Assembly (NCBI RefSeq): GCF_029867415.1
Contig: NW_026706169.1
Coordinates: forward strand, 1 to 64,000
Length of the DNA: 64,000 nucleotides
Direction of reading: 5' to 3'
From: Vicia villosa
Taxonomy: Eukaryota > Streptophyta > Magnoliopsida > Fabales > Fabaceae
A program made the translations under genes and the position numbers. Below are positions 36,931 through 49,490 of the stretch, in pieces. How positions within the stretch are numbered: the stretch's first letter is position 1; each line of letters opens with the position of its first letter. The notes under the pieces are model-generated. The model was not told the DNA's origin. It did no database searches and saw only the letters and a list, made by a program, of their open reading frames with translations.

Positions 36931-39409
36931 TTAGTCTCAATATATATTTCAACCTTTAAAAATGGAAAGTGTTGGTCTAAAAATAATAATTTATCTTCTA
37001 ATAATACAAGATTATGAAGAAAATTATAACTTATTTTTTATTTGATAAATATTCTATTTTTGCTATTGGATTTGCAATTTGAATTAAATATTTTTGTTGT
37101 TTTTATTCCATTACATTATAATTTTATAGGCAACAATAATTTGCTTCTATAAAAAATTGTTTCAATCAATTAAGTATGATTTCTTTTATAAATTTTTTAA
37201 ATAAAAATATCATATACCTGATAAAAAATGATATATATTATTATTACATGATACAAATAAAAATAAAATTGACATGAAAAAATGTTAGCATTTATTTATG
37301 ATAAGATGTTAACATTTATTCTAAAAGTTGATACATATATTTATTTTTATTAAAAAACATGAGAAAATTATGATTGATGAATAAACAATTTTTTTTATGA
37401 AAGACACAAATTTATTTCTTTTTTATATTTAAAACAAAAGGCCAAGATATCAACTATTATATATTTATTTACTATTTATAAAAATATTATATATAAGTAG
37501 TGTACATCCTCATATTTAATTCTTTAAAAAAAAAATTTAATATATTTAATTGAAAAAAAATTGGTACGACCATCTTAAATACCAATAAATTAAATATATG
37601 ACTCACTGAAGTTCAATGGAGAGTTAAAAAAGATTAGGATTTGATTTAATTCATAAATTAAATATGATTTTTCAATTTATTTATTTCAATCTAAATAAAA
37701 AATTAACTACACACAAATAATTATAAAATGCATTAAATATACTTTCTTTGTTTTTCATGAAAAACACAATTTTAGTGATAATAAGAATTCATCTTAAATT
37801 TTTCTTAACCATCATTAATTACAGTTCCAAATGATAACGAATAAAATATGTAGTATAAATTAGACAAGCATACTGTATATATAAACTTCCAATTAAATCA
37901 TTACCATTTTTATTATGTGACTCTTTACGTGCCAAATATTTATGTTTCAAATAATTCAAGCATGCTTCATTTCTTTTTCCAATTTAATTATTTTGATTCT
38001 CAATGTTAATGGTAGCTAACAAGTCTTAAATGCATTATTTTTTAACAGAAAGGTCGCACGTGAAAAAAGAAGAGTCACAAACACCGCTTTTGAACCACAG
38101 TCCTTTCTAATTTCTTCCGCACAATGTTATTTATTACTTTAAATATTAATCATATTTAATCATATTTGACCTAAAGTCTTTTCCCAAACCCTATTATACT
38201 TCCAACAATTTTTCTCGGTTAAAGAAATTAACATATTGGAAACAGAAAATTAACCTTTTGAATTCCCACTCTATTCATTCATCAAATTTTTGTTTCAATT
38301 TATAGTAGATTTATGATTCACACCAACCTCTACGTTTGGTTTACTTGCCTTTTATTTATTAATGGATTTTTTTCCAGTGACAAAGAGTAAAAAATTTGAC
38401 TGCATCAAGGACATTAACAAAAAAAAAATGTGGAGATGGTTCGATGGGAGAACAGTCTCATTTTTCATTAAATTTTCATAATAATCAACATTAAGAGCTT
38501 ATTAATAACAATTATACATTAATCAACCTAATAAAAATATTATGTTGAGTTAACAGTCCCAAATTATTAATCATAGAAATAATAATATTTTTAAAATTAA
38601 TATATAATAATAATAATATCTCTAAAAGTTATTTATGGCTAAAAAAATTCACACGATTAACTTTTTTTTGTTTTCCAATCCTAATTTATTTAATAAAATA
38701 TTAAATAGTTTTATTTTATTTTATCGCAATCCTTTGTCATTGATTAAACTGAACCTGTTAGACAAAAAAAATAGATTCTGATCTGATATACCAATAGAGG
38801 TAGATTTTAGTTGTAGTGGGTTTTAGTTGTAGGTGGTAATAATTAATAGTCTTTTTTAATTAGAAGTTTGAAGAAAATGTCATTGGGAATATGTAGTTTT
38901 AGGTGATAATAATTAGTCTTCTTTTTTAACATTTGCAATTATTAATATTTTTTAAGAAATAATTGATCTACTATTATAATAACTACTATCATAATAAGAA
39001 AATTGATGTCTACCAAAATTAATTTCATGTCCAAAATTAATGATTACCCTAGGTGTGTTTTTGTTTAGTTTCTTTCTCTTGGGCTAAGGCCCTCCATGCT
39101 ACCAAAAAAAAATATTTTAATCCGATTTTCATGCCTTCAATTGTCGTTTTTCATCATCAACTCATATTAGCATGCCTTATGTCTTTAATATTTGACAATA
39201 TCTAAAAACAATCATTATTTCTTTTGCATGCTACAAGTTTTCAAATCAATTCCAATATCTAAAAGTAATCATTACGGTTAATTAATCATAAAAAAGTGAA
39301 ATTCATATAACTCTCTACCTTCCATACAATATCAACAAATATATAGTACCTTGACATAATTCAAATTCAAATAGAGGAATCAATATAAAATAATTGTAAA
39401 TAAACATAC
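36931..39409. other. AT-rich region between Helitron and duplicated segment
   Basis: No gene was recognised. 38740-38935 and 39330-39409 resemble 30300-30595 (shared GAATATGTAGTTTTAGGT and TTTTTAACATTTGCAA), so related sequence flanks the Helitron on both sides. Confidence 0.4.
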
Positions 39410-39835
39410 AGTAGTTATATTATAGAGACTTGGGTATTATGGGGTGTCAATTCCGACATCAGGTAGTATGTGATGCTCGGTGGAGTATTTAAGTATTTGG
39501 TTCTTCCCTGTTGATAGTTGTTTTTCGAAGAAGATTCATCGAGTGCTTAGATACTTATCATCATAATCATGGGTCAACACTAAGTCTTGTGGTGCCTGGT
39601 TAACTTTAGCATTGTAGTATATTTTCTTTGATGTAATGAGTTCCAAGTTATTTGCATTGTTTTATATCAGTACATATTTTTGCTGAATAAGACTTGTTTC
39701 ATCCAAGTAAAAACCATTCATTTGTTTTGTTTGAATTAACAAAACACATTTTGAGTTTCTGGAGACTGAAGTAGGCACAAGAATCTTTGGGTTAATGGAA
39801 TATTTTAGTGTGGTCACGAGAAATCCACCCGGCAC

Positions 39836-40353
39836 CCCCTTCAACTTCACTGGTCACTAATGGAAAAAATACCCTCACATTATTTACCTCAGCCCAAAAT
39901 TTACAAAATTTATAGCTTTTGCCAATTTTTTTCTCAAAAAATCAGTAAAACACGAAATTTCTGATAGTGTTATAAAAAAATTCGATAGATTTTTACCAAT
40001 TCAAAGGAAAAAGACGCATTTTGACTAGTGTTTTTAAAAATCTAGCGAGTTTTTACTGGGTTTTCCAAAGTATCTGAGTGTGGTCTGCACCCTCTTTATG
40101 AGATTATATGCTCTTACAATTGACGCTTTACTTAGAATTATCGTGTATCTAACTCAACCATTTGCATCAAAATATATTGCTCTTTGGCTTCTGTTCGATC
40201 CGCTGTCTTCTTTAATACAGTTTCGGCAAGCTCAGTAGGAAAGTGTTTTCGCTGCAGTCCGGCTGTGACAGCATGTTAAATTTTGTCATGCCGTAGCTGA
40301 AATTTTCTGTTGGTGGCCTTCCGTTTTGAGGCGATGCGCAGTGGCTCTCCCTC
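39836..40353. other. Segment present only in duplication copy 2
   Basis: About 518 bp interrupt the homology to copy 1 (between CACCCGGCAC and CAAGAA). Composition is less AT-rich than the surroundings. On the minus strand a short open stretch near 40110-40240 reads ELAETVLKKTADRTEAKE, which looks protein-like but was not identified. It could be a captured exon or an insertion; no terminal repeats were found. Confidence 0.45.
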
Positions 40354-40591
40354 AAGAATCTGGTTTGGGGTAGTTTTATTCTGTGTTGATAATCATCAAA
40401 CAATTTTTTGTTTGAACGATGTCCTGGATCTAGGTTGTTTTGGAGCTCCTAGTTTAGGTGTGAATCCTTTGTTGTTCTGATTGGTAATGGGTGTTTAGAT
40501 GTGGGATATTGGAGTTTTTATTTTGGGTGAGGCTGTTCCCGAATGTAGCTGGACAAGATATATTTAAATGTTATCATGCTAGCATTTTGAT

Positions 40592-41037
40592 CAGGAGTGT
40601 GCATGGTTGGTTATTTTCAAAAACCAAACCATAACCATTTTAAAATCATTTAAATGGTTTTGATTTATAATCATAACCACATTTTAATTAAAACTGGTTA
40701 TAAAACCGGTTATAAATTTGGTTATGATTATATAATCGATTTTTTTAAAAAATCCAGTTTTGAAAATTATTTTTTCCGAAAATATTTTTTTTCAAAAAAA
40801 AAATAATATTTTGAGAATTAAAATATTTGGATTTGGATAATAACCGGATTATAAGGGAATCCAAAATAATTTAACCGGTTAATAATAATTTAATTATATC
40901 TGGATTATATGAATGGATAACCAAACCATTAATAACTAAACCAGTTAATAATCATTCAATTATATTCGGATATTTAAAAGTGGTTTAGATTTGGTTATGA
41001 ATTTGGACATCAAAATCGGATATTTTGCACACCCCTA
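40592..41037. mobile_element. Non-autonomous hAT element (446 bp)
   Basis: Ends CAGGAGTGTGC and GCACACCCCTA are imperfect inverted repeats of the hAT C/TAGGGGTGTGC type. Perfect 8-bp flanks ATTTTGAT lie at 40584-40591 and 41038-41045. The interior is rich in AACC/GGTT motifs (AACCGGTTA, AACCAAACC) and has no reading frame. It is absent from the homologous position in copy 1, which confirms the insertion. Confidence 0.9.
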
Positions 41038-42293
41038 ATTTTGATATAACAGTTGTTGTTGGCATGGCTCATGCCTTTTGTTTTATTCTTAATAAATTTT
41101 ATGCTTAAAAAAAATATTCATTGGAATTATAAGATTTAAAGGAGAATAAGGACATCATTGTTTTAACTTTAAAAAAAATAAATTTTTTATTTGTATTTTC
41201 AAAAATAATTTGTATTAAAATATTTAACTTCAATTATTTTTTTGTATTTTTAACCAAACACTTTTTTAATATTAATTTTTTTAAACTTATTTTTTATAAA
41301 TAAAAATATTAATATTGATATCAAGTAATATAAATGTACATTTTCTTAAAGATTAGAATAAAATCAAAGTCACAATTAAAAAAAAATTTAATTTTATAAA
41401 AAATTATTTGAAATAGTTTAAGTCATTTTTTGAAATTTTGATATTCAAAAAATTATAATTATAGTAAAATGTTTAAAATAACATTTTAAAAATAACTATC
41501 TTAGTAAATTTTTCATTAAATTTATTTATTTATAATTTTTTTAACAAAACAATATGTAATATTATAGAAATTATAATTTTAGAAAAAAACTAAAATAAGC
41601 AGACCTTAAAAAATTCAAAGATTTATTTTGGGGACTCTTAAGAATTTTTGGAGTGGGAGAAGTAGCTTTCAAAAACTTTCTACAAAGAATACACTCACCC
41701 GCTAATATAACAAAAAGATGAAACATCTTCTTAACAAAATTGCTCTTAATTCAATGGTTATAAAATTTAGGGTTAAATATACGATGCCCCCTGTCATTAG
41801 GGTGAGATTCGGTTTTGCTCCCCTGAATTTTTTTTTATCCGCCCCTATAAAACCAAAACATCAATTTTACCACACCCTATTACCACATATGCTGACTGTG
41901 TAGTTGACTAAGGCACATGTTGTATTTTTTTTTGTGCTGACTGGGTAATAAATAGAGACATGTGGCATATTTTAATTGAAAACAAATTAAAAGATCAGAA
42001 TAAATTTTTTTAGCTGATTCTCTTCTTTATGCTTTCTGATTTTGGATCACCTTGACCGTGCTTATATCGTGTGGGATTGGTGGCAGGAGCAGGTTTTGAA
42101 AAGTTTGCCGCTGGATGTGATTCTTCACTGATGCTTCAATTTGAGAAACAAAGACTCGTCCTCTTCAAATCGCACAATTCTTCAGCTCAAGCAAAGGGGT
42201 TCGGGTTTCATTAACAGGGGAGGCACATACATTTTTACCATTGCCACTATCATAAACAGGGGAGGTAAAAACAGCTTTACCATTGTCACTATC

Positions 42294-42945
42294 TGATCGT
42301 ACCTGATCAGAAGAATCGTCGCTGGCTGCTCGGACTGGATCTTCTAGGAAGGAGGAGGGGGTGTACCTGCAAGGTACTCCGATGCCAAAGTAAGTTGACG
42401 AGCAATGGAGCGCAAGTACAAGCTAAAGTGAGTAAGAAGTGAATACCTGACCCTCTAGTGAAAGAGGGTATTTATAGCCCCCAGCGCTGGGCCATGATCT
42501 CGCTACTGGGTTGGACTTCCAAGCCCAACTAGGAGACTGCCAGGTTTCCTGAGCGGAAATATCGGAGGTGCGTGAGTGCCCTCTGTCCTGGTTAACCGCT
42601 CCGAAGTTCCAGGGAGACGCGGTCTTTTAGGAGCCACGTTGGCTCCGTATTATTCGGAGGGTTGGATATGAAGGAGCCCTGCGAGGAGCAGGGTCCTCGG
42701 CGATGAAGGTGCTCGCGGGGAGCACATGTGCCGGGCAAAAGCCAGCTCGCGGGGAGCGTGGTGCCGAGGGTCGACCGACTCGGGGTCCAGTCCGGCCGGG
42801 TGCTACTTGGTCCACGAAGATGGTCTTGCCGAGCACATCTTAGATGGGTGCTTTAGACCCAGAGGTGAGTCACCGAGGAGCTTGGGCCTCTGAGGTTTAT
42901 TGGGCCGAAACTATGTTGGGCCTACCCTTGGCCCAGTCCAGAACA
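42294..42945 (-). repeat. 3' LTR of the Ty3 element (652 bp)
   Basis: On the + strand it starts TGATCGTACCTGATCAG and ends CCAGTCCAGAACA. A minus-strand TATA box GCTATAAATACC lies at about 42469-42482. The other LTR is at 53198-53851. Confidence 0.95.
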
Positions 42946-42958
42946 GGAGCCCCCCAAG
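42946..42958 (-). other. Polypurine tract of the Ty3 element
   Basis: On the minus strand the sequence CTTGGGGGGCTCC directly precedes the 3' LTR start TGTTCTGG. The position next to the LTR and the G-run fit a polypurine tract priming plus-strand synthesis. Confidence 0.75.
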
Positions 42959-43196
42959 TCGGAGCTTTCTGGTCAAGGAGCTGTGACTTTGATAATGCTA
43001 GGACTTCAAGACCTTGGTAATGCTCGGTGAGATGAATCCTCGTCTAGCGGTTGTGCTCGGAAGGCACGATCTGTGGATTGGAACGAAAAGTCGCGCGTGG
43101 GCGACACGCGCTGACGTGGCATAGGTAATGATGGCCTAGGGTCTAGGAGGCGGCGCTTGTCAGGGGGCGCGACGCTTCGCCTTCCGAGCCCTTTTC

Positions 43197-43207
43197 CTAT
43201 AAAAAGG
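43197..43207 (+). promoter_or_regulatory. TATA box of the antisense gene
   Basis: CTATAAAAAGG in a GC-rich context lies about 150 bp upstream of the antisense gene's start codon and about 250 bp inside the 3' LTR. It is on the + strand, opposite to gag-pol, so the antisense gene probably has its own promoter. Confidence 0.6.
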
Positions 43208-43350
43208 GGTGAGTCCCCTCATTTAGGCGCTTTCTTCTCTCTGTTTACTTGCTCGGCTTCAGGCAGACGATCCTCGGAAACAGCTGTTCGTCCTATTGTT
43301 ACTCGCGACCACCGCCTTTTGCCGAAGAGTTTCTCCCAGCCACCGTCATT

Positions 43351-45715
43351 ATGTCTTCAAGTAAGTTCGCATCTCTCTTCGTTGCTTTATTCTTTTCCCG
43401 TAGGGTTTTAGGGATTTTGCGATTTCTTACTTTCGCGGTCTTCGTCATCCATGTCGGCTGAGTCCTATGCACAGTCACTACTTCCTCCTCGGGTTATCCA
43501 GGCGATGCCCGGGGGTTAGTTTGTGGAGTAGACGACGTACGCGGTTAGGTTCTTGTCCCCTTTTAGATCCGATTTTTGCCGTCGCATCCCCTATGTTAAG
43601 TTTGTTGTGAGTCCTCGGCTGACGGGTGTCTTTCCTTGAGGGGGGTTTAGCCGGGGGCTCTTCTGCTCCTGCTCTACCCTTTCGCTTGTGTTGCGGTGGA
43701 AGGGTGGATTTGATGGACTGTCGAATTCACTTTTCCCTTCTGCGTGCAGGTGAATCTGATTCGAGTGCTAGTTCGGGGTCCAGTTCGGAATCTAATTCGT
43801 GGCTAGCGGATCGGAAGATACTACGGCGAGCAGCTCCGATGTCGAAATCGTCGAAGTTCGAAATACGCCCTCCGCAGCCGAAGATGACCATGTCGATTCC
43901 CCCGGTTCGAACGCCGAGGGAGGGGTTTCCCCAATGCCGCTATTCAGTTACGATTGCACGGTTGCGCTCGACTGGGTAGCCGACGAACCTCTGACGGTCG
44001 TTTCCCGATATACCGAGTCTTTAGATGGAGCTTTCAAGGAAATTGAGGTTTTGGGAGAGGGCGACGTGCCGAATTACCAAATATGTTGCCCGTCCCCAGA
44101 CGAGCGTATATGTTCTCGGTTTAACGGGGACAGTTTTGCGATGTATGAATATGTATTCAAAGAGCTCGGTTTCCGGTTGCCCTTCTCCGGCTTCCAGACT
44201 TCGATGATGGCGTTCCTTGCTCTGGCACCATCCCAATTACATCCGAATGCTTTTGCTTTTATGCGAGCATTCGAGATTGTCTGTGATTATCTGGGTATCG
44301 GTGCTACGACCGCTCTGTTCGGCAGGTGTTTTCGCGTCCAAAGGCAGACGGCAGACGGGCGATATAGTTGGGTCTCATTCAGGAATGCCGACAGAAAACT
44401 TTTCGGGATGTATACCGACTCGGTGAAAGGTTTCAAGGACCGGTACTTCCTCGTTCGTCCGCGCAGCCAGGCGGCTTATTCTGCGGTGTCTGATATGGTA
44501 GTCGTGCGGGACGATGCCGGGGAGTTAGAGAGGGACGAGGACGGGCAGGTAGTAAGGGAATTCTGCACGGTGTTCCCGTTCTTTTGGTGGAAGGGCCACT
44601 TCTCGTCACCCCCGAAAAACTATGCTTGGGAAGACGGAGATCTGGACGAGCAGGATACAAAGTCGTACTCGGCCCTCTGTAAATACGTGGATGGTTTTAC
44701 CTTGTCTCAGTGGGTGACGAAGAATGGGGACCCTGTTCTGGACGAGAATGGTGTGCCGAAGGTGGAGCCGCGGGCCATTAACACTAAGGCCCTGTTATCT
44801 TGTCGGACCCCCGAGGAGACTCGGGCGCTGTTAGGTCGTGTCTATTTACCTTGCTTTGCCCTTTCCGTTTGGTGTTTTTGCTAACCTGTTCGTTTCCTTT
44901 TTTCAGATGCTATGCCGGAGAAGGATGACAAGCTCCTGAAGATGGTGACTCAGGACGCGAAGAAGATTCGTCAGAAGAAGGCTCGGGGAACTGGTGCTGG
45001 AGAGAACTCGGCCTCGGCTGGCTCTCCTCGGGTGAACTTGGACGAGAGGTCTCCCAAGAAGCCTCGTCATACCGAGGCGGGACGTCATGAGCCGTCGAAT
45101 CTAGGCTCCAAGCGTGCCTTCGTACTGCCTCCTTGCTACAAAGATGAGGGTTATTTTGAAAAGTTTCCCCTGGTCACTTCTCCGGATGAAGCCCGCCGGG
45201 TCAGCGAGATGGACCCCCCGACCCTCCAGAAACAGCTGGCGAGCGATAGCGCCGCCGTGATGAGGGTTTTGGGGATGGCACAAGTGTTGGCCAATGGTGG
45301 CTCGGGTTCGGCCGAGGCTCTGAAGAAGGCGGAGGCGGCTAGGAAGACTGCCGAGGACAAGGTGAAGACCATGGAGGCCGATCGTGAGAAGCTGAAGAAG
45401 AAAATTGATGCGGCTCTGAAGCAGAAGGACGGGGAGATTGCAGCGGAGAAGAAGAAGCTTGCCGACCTTTAGCTTGAATGGGCTCCCTCGGCTGACGAGT
45501 TACCGGACGTGGCTGCTCTAAAGTCCAGGGCCGAGCTCGTGGAGAAGATAGACAACCTGAAAATGAGCCTCGCCGATATGGCTGAAGCTGGGTTCGACCG
45601 TGCAGTTCGTCAGCTGAAGTTTCTGAACCCTGGCTTGAAGGAGGATAACATTGGGCTTTCTTCGAAGATTGTGGATGGTGTTCTGGTGCCCGAATCTCCC
45701 GACGGCGACGAATAG
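43351..45715 (+). pseudogene. Antisense gene of the Ty3 element ('putative gypsy type transposon' protein), frameshift and stop
   Basis: The gene runs opposite to gag-pol. Exon 1 is ATGTCTTCAA (43351-43360) with donor GTAAGT; the acceptor TGCAG ends at 43749. Exon 2 first reads ESDSSASSGSSSE. A one-base change near 43798 shifts it into the long frame (43799 to about 44834) with MYEYVFKELGFRLPFS and VCDYLGIGATTALFG, resembling the Pfam 'putative gypsy type transposon' domain (PF04195, by recollection). An intron runs from about 44835 (exact donor ambiguous) to TTTTTTCAG at 44906. Exon 3 (from 44907) gives a basic region, then a Lys/Ala/Glu-rich coiled coil, interrupted by TAG at 45470-45472. 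It resumes in frame to the stop at 45713-45715 (ending SPDGDE). Such antisense reading frames are known from Tat-clade elements; their role is unclear. Confidence 0.7.
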
Positions 45716-46328
45716 TCAGTTATTAGTCTGGGTCTGCGTACCTGTCTTCTTTGGCCTGCGTGCCGTTTTTGTTTGTTGGGCTATGCCCGGATAATTTTTT
45801 GGGGTCTGCGTGCCCCGACATTTGTTATAATATCTGGATATCGCCGGCCAATTTGGTCGGTAGTTAATGCTTTACTTTTTCGCATCTATGTTTTGATTTC
45901 CTTGTGCATGTTTTAGAATTTTTTATTGTTGCATGTTCTAAGGTCCGGGCTGTGTCTGTTCCGGGGAGATATTCCAACACTTAGGAATATTTTGCTTGTT
46001 GGTTATGCTCGGCCGAGGTTAATTGTCCGGGCGTGTGGTGTACGGACCGGGTGCGCAGAGCAGATGTGCGCTTATTAGCGGGCACGAGACCGCGGTCAGG
46101 GCCAAGTGCTCGCGGCGTGAACGATCCCATCGCGAGCTGGGGTTCTGCCGTGCAGGTACTGCCACGGAGGGTCTAGGTGTAGAGTCCGCCGTGTAGTCGG
46201 TCCTTCCATTTGATGGAGAAATTCGACCGTTGCTGTCGTGAAGCACTCGCGTTCGTACCAATGACGCGGGTCCATGCCCGGTTACCACCTGTGTTCGGTG
46301 CGGCTATCCGGGGAGTGTTAGGTTGTGT

Positions 46329-47476
46329 CTAACTATAATAGCGTCTGAGTTTTTCAGCGTTCCAAGGTCGAGCAAGTTTTTCTCCGAGGAGATTCTCGAG
46401 GTAATAGGCGCCATTCTCGGTTTTATCGTAAACTCGGTATGGGCCTTCCCAATTCGGGGCTAGTTTTCCCTCGCGCGAGTCTTTCATGTTTCTGCGGAGC
46501 ACTAGGGTGCCGACTTCGAATTCGCGCTTGATAACTTTGGCGTTGTGGCGGAGAGCTATCTGTTGTTTTAATTTTGCTTCTCGGAGGGAAGATCCTGTTC
46601 GGATCTCCTCAACCATATCGAGCTCTTCCCTCATAGCCTCGTCATTGAGCTCTTCTTCGAGGGGTGACTCGGTGCGCCGAGAAGGTTCTCGGATTTCCAC
46701 GGGGATCACGGCTTCGGTCCGTAGGTTAGTCTAAACGGAGTCTCGCCCGTGCTCGAATGGGGGGTTGTCCTATATGCCCAAAGTACACTATGTAGTTCTT
46801 CGACCCAAGCCTTTTTAGCTTCGCCGAGTCTCCTCTTCAGTCCCCGGAGGATGACTCGATTGGCTGCCTCGGCTTGCCCGTTTGTCTGAGGATGCTCGAC
46901 CGAGGTGAAATGTTGTTTCGTGCCGAGCTTGGTCACAAACTCTTGGAACTTTCTGTCAGTGAATTGGGAGCCATTGCCGGTGACTATAGCCTGTGGTACC
47001 TCAAATCGAGCGAGTATGTTTCGTTTGTAGAAACGGAGCACGTTTTGAGACGTGATCTTGGCGAACGCTTCGGCTTCTATCCATTTCGTGAAGTAATCCA
47101 CAGCGACCACTAGGTATTTATTCTGGTACGAGCCAACCGGGAAAGGTCCGAGGAGGTCCATTCCCCAGGTGGAGAAGGGCCAAGGCGAGGAGAGAGATTT
47201 AAGTTCGTTCGGGGGAGCCAAGTGCATGTCGGCATGACGCTGACACTTGTCGCATTTCCGGACATGTTCTTTGGCGTCTTGCTACATGGTTGGCCAATAG
47301 TAACCGGCTCTAAGAGCTTTCCTCGCTAGTGACCGGCCGCCGAGATGTTAGCAGTTGATCCCCTCGTGGAGCTCTTGGAGTATCTCAAGTGCTTGCGAGG
47401 CGTCGACGCATTTAAGGAGGGGGATGGAGAAGCCTCGTCGGTATAGTTTGTTCTCGATGATAGTGTACGAGCAGGC
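46329..47476 (-). pseudogene. Integrase of the Ty3 element, three stops and a frameshift
   Basis: In the same frame as the upstream RT/RNase H come an N-terminal zinc-binding region with C-x-x-C (KCDKCQRHAD) and the catalytic core WGMDLLGPFP..YLVVAVDYFTKWIEAEA. Then come VTGNGSQF (where the family has a catalytic Asp at the Gly) and EHPQTNGQAEAANRVI with the catalytic Glu. TAA at 47348-47350 and TAG at 47282-47284 interrupt the N-terminal part, and the TGA at 47477-47479 separates it from RNase H. A one-base shift near 46710-46720 moves the C-terminal domain (VGTLVLRRNM, NWEGPYRVYD) into the next frame, stopping at 46329. The integrase is inactive on two grounds: stops and a lost catalytic residue. 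Confidence 0.88.
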
Positions 47477-49313
47477 TCATCTCTTAATAGCTGAAGCTTC
47501 CTTCGCGTCAGCGGGAAGTTCGTCTTTGGTGAGGAAGTTATATACCGGGGTCATCCAGCAATGGTCGTCCCCGATAGCGAATACTTGTAGAGCTTGCGCG
47601 TTTTTGCTTATGCTCGGTCTGGGCAAGATTTCTTGGATTACCGACTTGTTTCCACCTTTCTTTCTTGTGCTCGCAAGTTTGGATAATATGTCGGCACGTG
47701 AGTTATGTTCCCGGGGAATATGCACGACGTCTGCCTTTGAGAATGTTTTCATTTTCTCTTTGACGAGAGTGAGATACTCGGCTAGTGTGTCGTTTTTGGC
47801 TTGGTAATCGCCGCTGACTTGGGAAGCGACGAGCTGGGAGTCAGTATAAATCATGACCTCCCGAGCCCCTACGTCTTCGGCGAGACGTAGGCCCGCTAGG
47901 AGAGCCTCGTATTCGGCCTGGTTGTTCGACGTGGTAAAAGATAAGACCAAGGATACTTCGATGATGAGCCCCTCGTCGTTTTCTAGGATAATGCCGGCTC
48001 CGCTTCCCGAGTTGCTCGAAGCGCCATCTACATAGATGGTCCACTTATTTTCGGTGGGAGTCGGGCAGTTGGAAATTGAGGTCATCTCGGCCACGAAATC
48101 GGCGAGCGCCTGAGCTTTCAGTGCCTTCCTACCCTCGTACTGTATGTCGAATTCGGATAGCTCGAGGGACCATCTTAGCATTCTCCCGGCCATGTCTGGT
48201 CGGCTGAGAAGTTGTTTGATGGGTTGGTCTGTCCGGACGACAATGGTGTGGGCGAGGAAGTAGTACCTCAGCCTCCTGGCAGCCGTTATTAGGGCCAGCG
48301 CGACTTTCTCTATCTGTTGATATCGCACCTCGGGCCCTTGTAGGGCTTTGCTTGTGAAGTATACTGGCTTCTGTCCGTCTTCCGCTTCTCGGATTAAGGC
48401 CGCGCTGGCTGCCTCGTTTGAGACGGCCAGGTAGAGATATAGAATCTCGTTGCTATCTGGTCGGGAGAGGACGGGCGGTTTGGAGAGCACTTGTTTGAGA
48501 TGGAATAGTGCTTGCTCGCACTCCTCGGACCATTCAAAGGTCGCTTCTTTCCGAAGCAACTTGAAAAATGGGAGGGCATGCTGGGCGGATTTTGCGACGA
48601 AGCGGGATAGTGCCGTGAGCATTCCGTTTAATACTTGGATAGATTTTTTATTGTTAGGGGTAGGAAGTTCCGAGAATGCTCGGCATTTATCGGGGTTGGC
48701 CTCTATTCCTCGCTCGGTTAGATAGAAGCCGAGGAACTTGCCGGCCCGTACTCCGAAGGTGCACTTCTCTGGGTTGAAACGCATCTTGCAGGATCTGGCC
48801 TGCTCGAACACCCGTTCAAGATGTGCTGTGTGATCGGAGTCTTCTCGATATTTGACGATCATGTCGTCCATATATACCTCGAGGGTGTCGCCGATCTCTC
48901 TTCGGAAAACCTTGTTCATCATCCGCTGGTATGTGGCTCCGGCGTTCTTGAGTCCGAAGGGCATTACGTTGTAGTAATAGTTACCCGACTCGGTCATGAA
49001 TGTCGTGTGCTGCTTGTCGCACCTCGCCATGGGGATTTGATTGTAACCTGAATAAGCATCCATAAATAATAACAGTTTATAGCCGGCCGAGTTGTCGACC
49101 AGCCTATCAATATTAGGCAATGGATAAGCATCTTTGGGACATGCCCGGTTAACATCGGTATAATCAACACACATTCTCCATTTTCCATTAGATTTTTTGA
49201 CAAGTACAACGTTTGAGAGCCAAGTTGAATACTTGGCCTCAGAAATAAAATTTTCCTCTAAGAGGTCTTTTACAGCTTTCTCGGCAGCCTCCGCTTTCTC
49301 GGGAGACTGCCGG
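47477..49313 (-). pseudogene. Reverse transcriptase and RNase H of the Ty3 element, 5' part cut off by Cassandra
   Basis: From the Cassandra insertion onward the frame is open for 1.8 kb. RT motifs include SNVVLVKKSNGKWRMCVDYT, LLLFMDAYSGYNQI, FGLKNAGATYQRMMNKVF and the catalytic EVYMDDMIVK. RNase H follows with TIYVDGASSNSGSGAG, NNQAEYEALLAGL and MIYTDSQLVASQV. A connection region leads to the TGA at 47477-47479. The N-terminal RT residues lie on the far side of the Cassandra element (50133 onward), so no continuous polymerase is made. Without that insertion this part would be in good condition. Confidence 0.92.
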
Positions 49314-49490
49314 TGTAACACCCGAGGCCGAAGAAGGCGAGGGGTGGTTGCACCGCATGGAACACCTGAGGCCGAAGAAGGCAATGGTGGTCGCCACATC
49401 GGAATGAGAGGGATCCTAAGGCCGTGCAGGTATGGGACTGCATGGTTGAAGGACTGCATATAAGGATTGATAGGTACTACCTATACCAAC

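Noticed and set aside
46019..46288. 89-codon minus-strand frame between integrase and antisense gene
   Set aside because: GC-rich non-coding part of the Ty3 element; no domain and no conservation evidence.
48394..49051. Alternative frames over the RT region
   Set aside because: They overlap the well-supported RT frame and read as its out-of-frame shadows.
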